A DNA stretch of 64,000 bases from Nitrospira sp. CG24D (GTDB taxonomy: Bacteria > Nitrospirota > Nitrospiria > Nitrospirales > Nitrospiraceae), in NCBI GenBank assembly GCA_002869855.2, contig NEWQ02000015.1, positions 32,458 to 96,457 on the forward strand, in the 5' to 3' direction. The position numbers were made by a program, and so were the translations under genes. The first letter of the stretch is position 1; every line of letters begins with the position of its first letter. Below are positions 45,895 to 54,751 of the stretch, one piece after another. The notes under the pieces are model-generated. The model was not told where the DNA came from, did not search any database, and saw nothing but the letters and a program-made list of their open reading frames with translations.

Positions 45895-46263
45895 ATGAAT
45901 ATTCATGATTCGACACAAGCGCAGTTTCTTTCATCTCCGGTCTTCACTGATCCACTGGGGAACCAGATTGACGCCAACCAATTGAAAGTAAAGGGAAGTC
46001 CAGATGATCAGAAAGAGCTGATCAAGGCCTCCAAGCAGTATGAAGCATTCTTTGTGTCCTATCTGATGAAAGTCATGCGGGAAACCGTCCATGAATCAGA
46101 GATGTCCGGCAAGATGGGCTCATACTTTTACTCCTTTTATGACCAAGAGATCGGGAATAGGGCATCCGAGTCAGGGGGCATCGGAATTACCCAAATGGTC
46201 CAGGAATATATCGAAAAGAATTATCCTCCAACCCCTAAAGTTCCAGACAGTGAAGACCGATAA
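45895..46263 (+). CDS. flgJ: FlgJ-type rod-binding protein, without muramidase domain
   Basis: The start is ATG 45895 after AGAGAG; the track start at 45874 adds a poor leader. The 122-residue product has the Rod-binding domain (LIKASKQYEAFFVSYLMKVMRETVHES, ASESGGIGITQMVQEYIEK) but stops before any glycosidase domain. Single-domain FlgJ proteins are common outside Gamma- and Betaproteobacteria; a separate muramidase is then used. The stop codon lies inside a sigma28-like promoter for flgM. Confidence 0.88.
   Translation: MNIHDSTQAQFLSSPVFTDPLGNQIDANQLKVKGSPDDQKELIKASKQYEAFFVSYLMKVMRETVHESEMSGKMGSYFYSFYDQEIGNRASESGGIGITQMVQEYIEKNYPPTPKVPDSEDR
46236..46263 (+). promoter_or_regulatory. Sigma28 (FliA) promoter for flgM, overlapping the flgJ stop
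   Basis: TAAAGTTC (7 of 8 to TAAAGTTT), a 12-base spacer and ACCGATAA (7 of 8 to GCCGATAA) end exactly at the TAA stop of flgJ. The predicted start is about 65 bases before flgM. This would give FliA-driven expression of its own anti-sigma factor. Confidence 0.65.
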
Positions 46264-46342
46264 GGTGTGCGACAGGGTTTGAAGCAACCGAGAGGGAAAA
46301 GCCCCGGTTGGCTCAGCCGTTTCCCAGAAGAAGGAGAGAGAT

Positions 46343-46648
46343 ATGCAGATCTCAGGTTCAGGTCGTTCCGATCAACTGGCCAAGATTCTCTTAGGCACAC
46401 AGGAGACGAAGGGTCCGTCGACGCAACGGCAACCGTCTCAGAAAGAGACGGGAAATGACCGGGTCCAGATTTCGGATCAGGCCAAAGAGCTGCAGCGCAT
46501 TCGCGCGCTGGGCCAGAGCCCCGATCACGAACGGGCCGCTCGTGTGGATCAAATTAAGAATGCCATCGAAAACGGCACGTACGATGTGAGCGGCCGCAAA
46601 GTCGGCGACGCGCTCATCAAGCAAGTGCTGACCGACGCAGTGTTGTAG
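46343..46648 (+). CDS. flgM: Anti-sigma28 factor FlgM
   Basis: The 101-residue product is polar and disordered in its N-terminal half. The C-terminal FlgM pattern is NDRVQISDQAKELQRIRAL...ERAARVDQIKNAIENGTYDVSGRKVGDALIKQVLTDAVL. It binds FliA until it is exported through the finished hook. AAGGAGAG precedes ATG 46343. A sigma28 promoter lies upstream. Confidence 0.92.
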   Translation: MQISGSGRSDQLAKILLGTQETKGPSTQRQPSQKETGNDRVQISDQAKELQRIRALGQSPDHERAARVDQIKNAIENGTYDVSGRKVGDALIKQVLTDAVL

Positions 46649-46668
46649 CAGTCACGGTCCACATCGAC

Positions 46669-46689
46669 ACGCAGCCAGGATGGCTGCGT
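46669..46689. repeat. Perfect hairpin between flgM and flgN
   Basis: ACGCAGCCA-GGA-TGGCTGCGT is a perfect 9-bp stem with a 3-base loop, one base before the track start of flgN. It lacks a T tract. It could stall or attenuate transcription, or protect the flgM transcript. It favours the downstream flgN start at 46721. Confidence 0.5.
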
Positions 46690-46720
46690 CATGTCCGAAG
46701 CAAGTTCGCAGGGAGCGCGT

Positions 46721-47233
46721 ATGCCTTCGGTTTCAACGGCACTGTCAGCACAATTAGTGACGATCCTTCTCCGGGAGCTGGCCTCCTGCCAGTCCCTCCT
46801 TGAAACGGTCGAGGCGGAACGTCACGCAATCAAGACACTCGCCATCGGCGACTTCCACCCCATCAATGTTCGCCGCCTTGCGATACTCGAACAACTCCAA
46901 TCCATTGCGGATGCGCGCGACCAGGCGGTCCGCCAGATTGCCGCCGCCTTGTCGTGGCCTGATTCGATCGCGTCGTTGCACAGCCTGCTTGATCGCTGGC
47001 ACGGTTCGGAAGCCACGACCGTCCGCCATCATCACGAGAAGCTCCTGGCCACCGCCAAACATGTGCGTGAAGAGATCAAGCAGAACGTGGTCCTCATCGA
47101 TGGCATTCGTGGGTTTGTCGAACATGCCTTGACCGCCGGAGCGACCGCTCTGACGGACGGCAACGCATACAGCCGGACGGGAAAGCCTGCTCTGACACAC
47201 CCATTATCAGCTGTACTCTACCAGCAGGGATAG
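46721..47233 (+). CDS. flgN: Flagellar export chaperone FlgN
   Basis: The start ATG 46721 follows GGGAG at good spacing; the longer 46691 start sits against the hairpin. The about 170-residue all-helical product contains LVTILLRELASCQSLLETVEAERHAIKTL and a heptad-rich second half, typical of FlgN. FlgN escorts FlgK and FlgL, which are encoded immediately downstream. Weak family conservation makes context important. Confidence 0.85.
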   Translation: MPSVSTALSAQLVTILLRELASCQSLLETVEAERHAIKTLAIGDFHPINVRRLAILEQLQSIADARDQAVRQIAAALSWPDSIASLHSLLDRWHGSEATTVRHHHEKLLATAKHVREEIKQNVVLIDGIRGFVEHALTAGATALTDGNAYSRTGKPALTHPLSAVLYQQG

Positions 47234-47236
47234 CCT

Positions 47237-49264
47237 ATGGTCGGCTTAAATTCCCTCTTTGACATTGCCCGGACTGCCCTGGCGACCTCTCAGCAAGCGC
47301 TGACGGTCAGCGGGCATAACATATCCAACGTCAATACTCCGGGCTTTTCACGACAGGAAGCCGTGTTGACGGAGCGGCCGCCGATCAACGGCCAACCCGG
47401 CATGACGGGAACCGGAGTGCAAGCTACCTCTATCCGACGCCATGTCGATCGCTTTATCGAACAACAGCTCACGGTCTCCGATCAAACACTCGGGCGGCTT
47501 TCCGTATCCCGCGACGAACTCTTTCGATTGCAAAATATATTCGGCGATAGTAACGACCTGGGCATCGGGGCCGCCCTCAGCGAGTTCTTTCAGGGACTGC
47601 AGGATGTCTCGACGTCGCCGGGCGAGTCGACGGCACGGTCGGTCTTGTTGGGGAAAGCGGCTCAACTGACGTCGAGTCTCAACCAAGCGGCGTCAGATCT
47701 CACGAACGCTCGCTCTTCGTTGAATTTCCAGGTCTCCCAAACCATTACCGAGATCAATAGCCTCACGACGCAGCTGGCCGAGCTGAACGGGAAAATTATC
47801 ACGGCGGAAGTGACGGGACAGAATGCCAACGACCTCAGGGACCAGCGCCAGCTCGCGCTCAATGAGTTGGCCCAGCGCATCGATATCACTAGTATTGAAA
47901 ACGGCACCGGAGGGCTAACGATATTCGCGGCTCGTGGGCAGGTTGTCGTGGAAGGCGATACGCATCGCGACCTGGAGGCGGTCGCCTCGGCGGACAATGA
48001 GGGGCTCTTTGAAGTCGGATATTCGACAGGCGGAACCAGGACCGTCAGTCTCGACCGGCAGATCACCAGTGGCCGGATTCGTGCCTTACTTGATCTGCGC
48101 GACACTACGGTCCAGGGGCTACAAGATCAATTTGACCGGATGGCCGCGACACTCTCAAATGCGGTCAATCTGATTCATCGTCAGGGCTATGGTCTTGATG
48201 GGTCAACAGGACGAGACTTTTTCACTCCGCCCACGATCACGACTCAGGCGGATTCCAGCAATCAGGGAACGGCGGCGATCGCCACCGGAACCGTGACCGC
48301 CAACAGCTTGCTGACATTTCACGACTACGAAATCCAGTTTACCTCTGCAACGGCGTACTCCATTGTGGACACCACCACTGGAGCGACGATTCGAGGCAAC
48401 TATACCGGCACCGCCATAACGGCCCCTTCGAGTCCTGCGCCACTCTCCATCATCACCGGAACCAACGACACCTTGACCGTCTCAGTCGATGGGGTCACAT
48501 CCGGCACGATCACGCTGACAGGAGCCGCGTCACCGGGCCAGTCCTATACCTCCGGCGCGGCGCTGGCCCAGGAAGTTCAGGCGCAAATTAATGCCGATGC
48601 GACACTGCAAGCCGCAGGACTGACGGTATCGGCCACATTTGACACGATCACCAACAGGCTGGTGCTGACATCCAACGGGACCGGCGCCTCCTCGGCAGTG
48701 AATGTCACGGGCGGCACCGCCAGAACCAGCCTTGGCCTGCTGGCCGGAACCAGCACCGCTGCCTCCGGCACCTATAGCGATCCCTCCACCTTCATCTTTG
48801 ATGGCATCAGCGTCACACTTTCCGGCGCCCCTGCCGCCAATGACGTGTTTCGAGTGAACTCCTATCGCGACAGCGCCGGTAACCTCGCCGTAGCACTTAC
48901 GGATCCGGCCACGGTAGCAGCCTCTTCCACGCGCGCCGGCATCCCGGGCAACAATGCCACATTGCTTCAACTGGTGGCGCTCCAGCAGCAACACTTCGCC
49001 AGTTTGAATAACAACACGTTGCATGACGCCTATCGCAGCACCGCGGCCAATCTCGGGGTATCCGCACAAACGGCCGATCGCGAACAAACCGCACAGGAAA
49101 TCCTCCGCGATCAAATCGACACCTTCCGCGCGCAGGTCTCAGGCGTCTCGATCGATGAGGAACTCGTCAATCTCGTCAAGTTTCAACGAGGATTTGAAGC
49201 AGCTGCGCGCTTGATCCGTGTCACCGACGAGATGTTCGATACCTTGTTGAGCCTGAAACGCTAG
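47237..49264 (+). CDS. flgK: Hook-filament junction protein FlgK (HAP1), extended
   Basis: The 675-residue product begins LNSLFDIARTALATSQQALTVSGHNISNVNTPGFSRQEAVL. It ends SIDEELVNLVKFQRGFEAAARLIRVTDEMFDTLLSLKR, both FlgK signatures. Between about 350 and 540 an inserted Thr/Gly/Ala-rich beta region makes it longer than the usual 550. Part of this insert (VSVDGVTSGTITL...AQINADATLQAAG...GGTARTSLGLLAG) is repeated in FlgL. Three bases after flgN. Confidence 0.95.
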   Translation: MVGLNSLFDIARTALATSQQALTVSGHNISNVNTPGFSRQEAVLTERPPINGQPGMTGTGVQATSIRRHVDRFIEQQLTVSDQTLGRLSVSRDELFRLQNIFGDSNDLGIGAALSEFFQGLQDVSTSPGESTARSVLLGKAAQLTSSLNQAASDLTNARSSLNFQVSQTITEINSLTTQLAELNGKIITAEVTGQNANDLRDQRQLALNELAQRIDITSIENGTGGLTIFAARGQVVVEGDTHRDLEAVASADNEGLFEVGYSTGGTRTVSLDRQITSGRIRALLDLRDTTVQGLQDQFDRMAATLSNAVNLIHRQGYGLDGSTGRDFFTPPTITTQADSSNQGTAAIATGTVTANSLLTFHDYEIQFTSATAYSIVDTTTGATIRGNYTGTAITAPSSPAPLSIITGTNDTLTVSVDGVTSGTITLTGAASPGQSYTSGAALAQEVQAQINADATLQAAGLTVSATFDTITNRLVLTSNGTGASSAVNVTGGTARTSLGLLAGTSTAASGTYSDPSTFIFDGISVTLSGAPAANDVFRVNSYRDSAGNLAVALTDPATVAASSTRAGIPGNNATLLQLVALQQQHFASLNNNTLHDAYRSTAANLGVSAQTADREQTAQEILRDQIDTFRAQVSGVSIDEELVNLVKFQRGFEAAARLIRVTDEMFDTLLSLKR

Positions 49265-49279
49265 AAGGGATGAGTTTCC

Positions 49280-51046
49280 ATGCGTGTCACTGAGCAACAA
49301 ACGTTCGGCGTATTGGTCAATAATCTGGAACGCTCTCGCGCACGGTCCTTGGAACTCCAACAGCAGGTGTCGACGGGAAAGAAAGTGCGCAAACCGTCCG
49401 ACGATCCCAGTGCCTTCAACCATATCAGTCTCGATAAGGCTTCAGTCGCGTCGATTGAGCAACGCCTACGCAATATTTCCTTCGGCAGGACGCGCCTCGA
49501 TCTGAGCGACAAGCTCCTGAGCAGTACGACGGACACCCTCAGCCGGGTCCAAGAACTTGCAGTCCAGTTCGGCAGTGATACGAACGGCCCGGCGGAACGC
49601 GTCATCGGCTCCAGCGAAGTCCGGCAGCTCTATTCATTGGTTCAGCAATATGCCAATGCCGAGTTGAACGGACAGGCGGTATTTACCGGCACCAGCACCC
49701 ACGGCCGGACAACGGGGCTTGCGATTACCACGCCTGTTACGCTGACCAACGGCACCAATGATAGTCTCGTGGTCTCGGTCGATGGAGTGACATCCGGCAC
49801 AATCGATCTGACCTCAGCGACCGGAAGTTTGACCGGGGCCGCCCTCGCAGCGCGTGTCCAAACCCAGATCAATGCCGATACCGCACTGACTGCAGCCGGC
49901 AAACATGTCACCGTGACGTTTGAGACGGATCATCTTGTCATTGCGTCCGATGCGCATGGATCGGACTCAACTGTGACGGTAACCGGAGGCACGTCTCGCG
50001 CCACATTGGGGCTTGTGGGGGGAAGCCGGACTACCGGAGATAAACCCTTTGCCCTCACGGCCACTACCAGCCCGGGATCGACCAATACGGGTGGCGCGGT
50101 GATCAACCAAGGAACCGTCGTAGATGATAATCTCGTCACGCTGGATGATTACGTAGTCCGATTTTCGTCGGCGACACAGTACGACGTTTTCGATGTGACG
50201 GTTCCTGTGAATGTGACGAAGAACGGCGCCAATACAGGGGGAGCCGCCGCGTCTGATGCCGGGATTATTGGACCGGCCAATTTGACTCTCAATTCCTATG
50301 CGATCCAGTTCACCTCAAGTACGCAGTACAACATCGTCAACACCACGACGAGTGCCACGGTGTCTTCCGGAAACACCTACGTGTCAGGTAACGCCATTGA
50401 GTTTGACGGGCTCCGGATTGTCCTCACCAATAGCGATCGCGGCGGACCGCAAAGCGGTGATGCCTATGCGGTGAGTCTCACTCCACGAACAGTGTTGGCC
50501 AATCAAACATACAGCACGGGAAGCGATATCAGCTTCGACGGAATCCGGCTGCAGCTCTCCACGGGAAGTGGCGCTCCGGCAACGGGTGATCGGTTTGCCG
50601 TGGTCACAGGGTTGCAATATCAAGGCGATGCCGGCGTCCATCAGATGGAGGTGGGCAATAATCAAGTGGTGCCCACCAACGTGTCCGGGGATCGCGTGTT
50701 TAGCGGTCCCAATATCGACTTATTTGCCTCGATCAAGACTCTCATGACCTCGCTCAGAACAAACTACCGCGGAGGGATTCGCGACACGATCGGGGATGTC
50801 GGCACGGGGCTCAGCCAAGCCGGCGCCGTCCTGGGAGAAGTCGGGGCCTTGTCGAATCGGTTGACGGGCAGCGCCGGCCGACTCGATGAATTCAAGACCT
50901 TCTTTACCCAAACGCTCTCGGAAACTGAGGATGTGGATCTCGCCAAAGCGATTTCCGACCTCACGTTGCAGCAATACGCGATCGAAGCCGCCAGTCGAAC
51001 CCTGAATCAACTGTTCGGAAACTCCCTCCTGAAATATCTGCAATAA
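49280..51046 (+). CDS. flgL: Hook-filament junction protein FlgL (HAP3), greatly enlarged
   Basis: The 588-residue product begins MRVTEQQTFGVLVNNLERSRARSLELQQQVSTGKKVRKPSDDPSAF and ends AISDLTLQQYAIEAASRTLNQLFGNSLLKYLQ, the FlgL/flagellin D0 ends. FlgL is normally about 300 residues. The extra length (about 145-450) is a beta-rich insert with a flagellin-IN-like module shared with FlgK and two or three YAIQFTSSTQYNIV-type repeats. It joins hook to filament. Confidence 0.92.
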   Translation: MRVTEQQTFGVLVNNLERSRARSLELQQQVSTGKKVRKPSDDPSAFNHISLDKASVASIEQRLRNISFGRTRLDLSDKLLSSTTDTLSRVQELAVQFGSDTNGPAERVIGSSEVRQLYSLVQQYANAELNGQAVFTGTSTHGRTTGLAITTPVTLTNGTNDSLVVSVDGVTSGTIDLTSATGSLTGAALAARVQTQINADTALTAAGKHVTVTFETDHLVIASDAHGSDSTVTVTGGTSRATLGLVGGSRTTGDKPFALTATTSPGSTNTGGAVINQGTVVDDNLVTLDDYVVRFSSATQYDVFDVTVPVNVTKNGANTGGAAASDAGIIGPANLTLNSYAIQFTSSTQYNIVNTTTSATVSSGNTYVSGNAIEFDGLRIVLTNSDRGGPQSGDAYAVSLTPRTVLANQTYSTGSDISFDGIRLQLSTGSGAPATGDRFAVVTGLQYQGDAGVHQMEVGNNQVVPTNVSGDRVFSGPNIDLFASIKTLMTSLRTNYRGGIRDTIGDVGTGLSQAGAVLGEVGALSNRLTGSAGRLDEFKTFFTQTLSETEDVDLAKAISDLTLQQYAIEAASRTLNQLFGNSLLKYLQ

Positions 51047-51062
51047 GTACGGGCAGGGGACT

Positions 51063-51088
51063 TAAGGTTTCAGCAGAAAGACCGATAG
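51063..51088 (+). promoter_or_regulatory. Sigma28 promoter for csrA-fliW
   Basis: TAAGGTTT (7 of 8), a 10-base spacer and ACCGATAG (6 of 8) lie in the flgL-csrA gap. The sequence closely resembles the flgM promoter apart from a 2-base shorter spacer. Confidence 0.55.
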
Positions 51089-51115
51089 ACTCGTAGGGAG
51101 TATCGGTTCAACAGC

Positions 51116-51123
51116 CACGGAAG
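51116..51123 (+). promoter_or_regulatory. Possible CsrA-binding GGA site over the csrA ribosome site
   Basis: CACGGAAG overlaps the Shine-Dalgarno GGAAGG of csrA and fits the ANGGA core recognised by CsrA. It suggests autoregulation; no stem is obvious. Confidence 0.35.
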
Positions 51124-51129
51124 GCGTTC

Positions 51130-51375
51130 ATGCTGGTCCTGACACGAAGACGCGGTGAAGGTGTGACCATCGGTCCGGATATCCGGGTCATCGTCCTCGG
51201 GATGAAGGGCGGGCAGGTTCGCCTGGGGATCGAAGCCCCTCACACGATCGAGGTGCATCGTGATGAAGTGTATGCGCGCATTCAGGACGAGAATCAGCTG
51301 GCGTCTAAGACGCAAGTCATTCCGCTCGACGCCTTTCGCCATTTAGTGCTGCCGAAACGGCGGATCGCTCCATAA
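51130..51375 (+). CDS. csrA: Translational regulator CsrA
   Basis: The 81-residue product has the CsrA beta core MLVLTRRRGEGVTIGPDIRVIVLGMKGGQVRLGIEAP, including the RNA-binding LTRR strand and the late HRDEVYARI region. It is a dimer that blocks ribosome access on target mRNAs, classically flagellin. The C-terminal extension (about 60-81) is longer than in E. coli. The gene directly precedes fliW, as in most flagellated non-enteric bacteria. Confidence 0.96.
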   Translation: MLVLTRRRGEGVTIGPDIRVIVLGMKGGQVRLGIEAPHTIEVHRDEVYARIQDENQLASKTQVIPLDAFRHLVLPKRRIAP

Positions 51376-51381
51376 GGATAG

Positions 51382-51867
51382 ATGATGCAATGTCGTTCAA
51401 CCCGATTCGGTACCTGTGATGTTCTACCTGACGCCGTGCTGACATTTCCGAGCGGCATCCTGGGGTTCCCCGACTGTCGCCGCTATGTCATTCTCGATCA
51501 CGATACGGACGCGCCGTTCAAATGGCTGCAGTCACTCGACGAACCGGGATTGGCCTTTGTCATTCTCGATCCGGCCACGTTCCACCCTGAATATGACGTC
51601 CAGGTTCCCCATGAAGCTCTCCTTGAGGTGGACGGCAAGGATGACGACGAGTTGATCCTGTCCGTGCTGCTCACCATTCCTTCCAACGACCCGACAGGCA
51701 TCACGGCAAATCTGCGGGGGCCGCTCCTTATGAACCCTCGCACAAAGCTCTGCAAACAGCTGATCCTCTCCGACAGCTATCCCACGCGTTTCCCGCTGTT
51801 CTCACACAAGCCCTCATCTGAGACTCTTGCCCACAAGCCAGTGATAGCGGCGGTCTGCTCCGCCTGA
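51382..51867 (+). CDS. fliW: Flagellar assembly factor FliW
   Basis: The 161-residue product has the FliW signature LTFPSGILGFPDCRRYVILDHD, then PFKWLQSLDEPGLAFVILDPATF and NLRGPLLMNPRTKLCKQLIL. FliW binds CsrA and flagellin in a partner switch, coupling flagellin synthesis to export. It starts six bases after csrA. The C-terminal 20 residues are variable. Confidence 0.95.
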   Translation: MMQCRSTRFGTCDVLPDAVLTFPSGILGFPDCRRYVILDHDTDAPFKWLQSLDEPGLAFVILDPATFHPEYDVQVPHEALLEVDGKDDDELILSVLLTIPSNDPTGITANLRGPLLMNPRTKLCKQLILSDSYPTRFPLFSHKPSSETLAHKPVIAAVCSA

Positions 51868-51907
51868 TCATTTGTTAAGACAGCATCACGCTGAAACAAT
51901 ACAGATG

Positions 51908-54751
51908 TCAGGCGGCAACCTGTGTCATGACACCGCTCGCTCCACGATACTCTCTGAGAACTTGGACCAAGCGAAGCATCTCCATTTCGAGGTGTGCATA
52001 GACGGCCGGAGCATCGTGCAGCGTTCCCAGCCGACCGACGGCTTCTAGGCGCCCAGCTGCCAGTGCTACCTCCGGAGCGCAGAGATTGCCGGCCGTTCCC
52101 TTGAGCGTATGAGCCGCGCGCTCGACCGTCAGGGCATCTCCAAGAGACAATGATTGCCGAATCTGACTCATCATGTCGGCCTGGCGTTCAAGGAAGAGGT
52201 CAACGAGTTGGAGCAAGAGATCCTGATCGCCTCCGATATTCTGGAGCATTTGGGACGGATCGAAAATCGCCCGTCCCTCGGACACCGGCCCCAAGCTCTT
52301 CACCCCGCCTTTGTCCGTTTCTTCTGAAGCAGGGAGCATGACCCACCGTGCCAGCGTGGTCCGCATATCTTCCAGCTTAATAGGCTTGGCAAGGTAGGCA
52401 TCCATGCCGGCGGCCAGGCAGCGCTCACGGTCACCTTGCATCGCATTGGCCGTCACCGCGATGATCGGCAAATGACCGGCGCTGACATAGCGCTTTCCCG
52501 CCGCTTCCTGCCGACGAATCGCCGCCGTGGCCTCAAATCCATCCATGACCGGCATCTGGCAATCCATGAGGACCGCGTCATACCCCCCCGCGTCGAGGGC
52601 GGCTAATGCTTCCTGCCCATTCTCGACGAGATCGGGCCGGTACCCGAGTTTCTCCAGCATCCGTATAGCGAGCTTCTGATTGACGCTGTTATCTTCAACG
52701 ACCAACACCTTTCGGCGCGTGGCATGTTCTGCCAATGTGTGTCGCGTAACCAAACGGGGCGTCGTAGGATCGTCCGTCTCCGGCGTCTCAGCCGAAGCAT
52801 GCGCCATACCGAGCACCGTACGCAGGCAATCACGCAATTCATCATGTCGGACGGGCTTGGTGAGATAGCCCTTGGCTCCGACCTTGCGGGCACGCTCGGC
52901 ATGTCCCCGTTGCAAGAGAGAGGTCATGACGACGATACGCAGTGAGGCGGCACAGGAAAGCCTTTGGAGTTCAGCCGCCAACTGCAGACCATCTTTACCG
53001 GGCATCACCACATCGACAATCGCGCAATCGAATGGAGTCCCACGACGGGATGCCTCCTCAATGTGTGCTATGGCACTTGCCGCATCTTCTGCAAGCACAT
53101 CCTGCATACCCCAGCCGGAGACCAGATGATGCAAAATGAGCCGGTTGGACTCATTGTCATCCACGATGAGCACACGGTGACTTTGAAGATCCGCCATAGG
53201 AAGAATAGCCGAGACCGACGAAGGCTGTTTCGCAAAGCGGGTCGTACACCAAAACGTGCTGCCACGATCAGGCGCACTCTTCACGCCGATCTGTCCGCCC
53301 ATCAATTCAATCAATTGCTTGGATATAGACAAGCCGAGTCCTGTTCCGCCATACCGCCTGGTCATGGTCGAGTCCGCTTGGACAAATGGCTGAAAGAGCT
53401 TACCCTGAGTATCCTGGCTGATGCCGATGCCACTGTCCGTCACGTCAAATCGGAGCAGAGCGTCTCCTTCGGTCTCTTCTTCGAGATATACCTGTAGGGT
53501 GACATCTCCCTGTTGGGTAAACTTAATGGCGTTCCCGACGAGATTCGTCAGGACCTGGCGGAGCCGGCCGGGGTCGCCTCGCAATCCGGTCGGCACGGCC
53601 GCATGAATGAGGCCGGTCAATTCCAAACCTTTGGATTCTGCGCGTTCGGCGAACTGCTTGAGCACATCCTCCACGGTGGTCCGAAGATTAAATTCGATCG
53701 ATTCCAGTTCGAGCTTGCCCGCTTCAATCTTGCTGCACTCCAGGACATCGTTGATCAAATGCAAGAGCGCTTCCCCACATTGGCGAATGGTCTCGGCATA
53801 CGAACGCTGTTCGGGAGCGAGTGGAGTGTCCATTAACAAGCTCGTCATTCCGATGACCCCATTCATAGGGGTGCGCAGTTCATGACTGATTGTGGCGAGA
53901 AACGCCGCCTTAGTATGAGTGGCGGCTTGCGCCTCCTGAAGCGCCCGATCCAACCGGAGGTTCTGCGCGGTCAGTTCCTCAGCCGAGGCATGGAGCGCCT
54001 CTTTCGCGCGCTGAGTTTCTGTCAGATCTACGGCATACCCGCGGACGTGGCGATCGGCCTTCACCGGACAAAACACCCACGCATAGCGTGCGTCGGGAAG
54101 GCGGGAAGCGATTTCCTGGACAGGCGCGTCCGAATCCAAACAACGCCGCACCAGATCCGGCAAGTCCTGTGGAGCCACTTGTGGGAATCCGTCAGGTCCA
54201 TAGCCGAATCGAGTCAAGAGTCCGCTCATCACCGGGTTGGCATAGATCAGGCTGGCCTGATCGTCGAGCTCAAGAATCGGGTACGGACTCTCGTCGGCAA
54301 TCGATGCCAGACGATTACGATCGTGCGTGAGTTCCTGCTCCCGAGACGTATCTTTGAGGCTAACGGAGACTCCGAGTTGTTGATCAAAGCTGGCCGGCAT
54401 ACAGGTCCACTCAACCGGAGTCGCACAGTCCGGGCCTTGCCGTATGATCACCTGAGCTGGTTGCCTGGGTTGCTTCTCGCGGTGAACCTGCTGAATGAGC
54501 TGTCTGGTGACGTGACACTTCCGCCCCGTCAATTGCTCCCACAGCTCCGGAAAGGAAGCCCCGATATATCCAGCCGCAGCCCCCCCGCACAACCGGGCGC
54601 CTTCGGCATTCATCGCGGAGATGACCCCGTCCGGACTCAACAGGAGGACGCCAATCGGCAGTCCGTCCAAGAGTCCTTCGTATGACTGCGGCGACCTCTT
54701 CTTGGTAGGCCGAGTCGCCGCCGAGCGCCGCCGTTGGGGAACCTGCTTCAT
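51908..54751 (-). CDS. Hybrid sensor kinase with two receivers and Hpt (BarA-like)
   Basis: The 947-residue product has a PAS domain (about 22-130, LLDGLPIGVLLLSPDGVISAMN), a second PAS-like region (about 145-250), and a short coiled coil. HisKA follows with FLATISHELRTPMNGVIGM, then an ATPase domain (DSGIGISQDTQGKLFQPF, GGTGLGLSISKQLIE). Receiver 1 has VDDNESNR and CAIVDVVMPGKDG; receiver 2 has VEDNSVNQ and LMDCQMPVMDG. The Hpt domain has AAHTLKGTAGNL. No membrane helix is visible, so it is cytoplasmic. The layout is like BarA/GacS, which controls Csr systems, and it is convergent with csrA-fliW. It follows an HD-GYP gene with its start at that gene's end, forming an operon. Confidence 0.88.
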   Translation of the reverse strand: MKQVPQRRRSAATRPTKKRSPQSYEGLLDGLPIGVLLLSPDGVISAMNAEGARLCGGAAAGYIGASFPELWEQLTGRKCHVTRQLIQQVHREKQPRQPAQVIIRQGPDCATPVEWTCMPASFDQQLGVSVSLKDTSREQELTHDRNRLASIADESPYPILELDDQASLIYANPVMSGLLTRFGYGPDGFPQVAPQDLPDLVRRCLDSDAPVQEIASRLPDARYAWVFCPVKADRHVRGYAVDLTETQRAKEALHASAEELTAQNLRLDRALQEAQAATHTKAAFLATISHELRTPMNGVIGMTSLLMDTPLAPEQRSYAETIRQCGEALLHLINDVLECSKIEAGKLELESIEFNLRTTVEDVLKQFAERAESKGLELTGLIHAAVPTGLRGDPGRLRQVLTNLVGNAIKFTQQGDVTLQVYLEEETEGDALLRFDVTDSGIGISQDTQGKLFQPFVQADSTMTRRYGGTGLGLSISKQLIELMGGQIGVKSAPDRGSTFWCTTRFAKQPSSVSAILPMADLQSHRVLIVDDNESNRLILHHLVSGWGMQDVLAEDAASAIAHIEEASRRGTPFDCAIVDVVMPGKDGLQLAAELQRLSCAASLRIVVMTSLLQRGHAERARKVGAKGYLTKPVRHDELRDCLRTVLGMAHASAETPETDDPTTPRLVTRHTLAEHATRRKVLVVEDNSVNQKLAIRMLEKLGYRPDLVENGQEALAALDAGGYDAVLMDCQMPVMDGFEATAAIRRQEAAGKRYVSAGHLPIIAVTANAMQGDRERCLAAGMDAYLAKPIKLEDMRTTLARWVMLPASEETDKGGVKSLGPVSEGRAIFDPSQMLQNIGGDQDLLLQLVDLFLERQADMMSQIRQSLSLGDALTVERAAHTLKGTAGNLCAPEVALAAGRLEAVGRLGTLHDAPAVYAHLEMEMLRLVQVLREYRGASGVMTQVAA

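Noticed and set aside
46264-46342. Possible riboswitch or structured leader before flgM
   Set aside because: AACCG...CGGTT can form a short stem, but I found no match to a known c-di-GMP or other riboswitch core; treated as plain leader.
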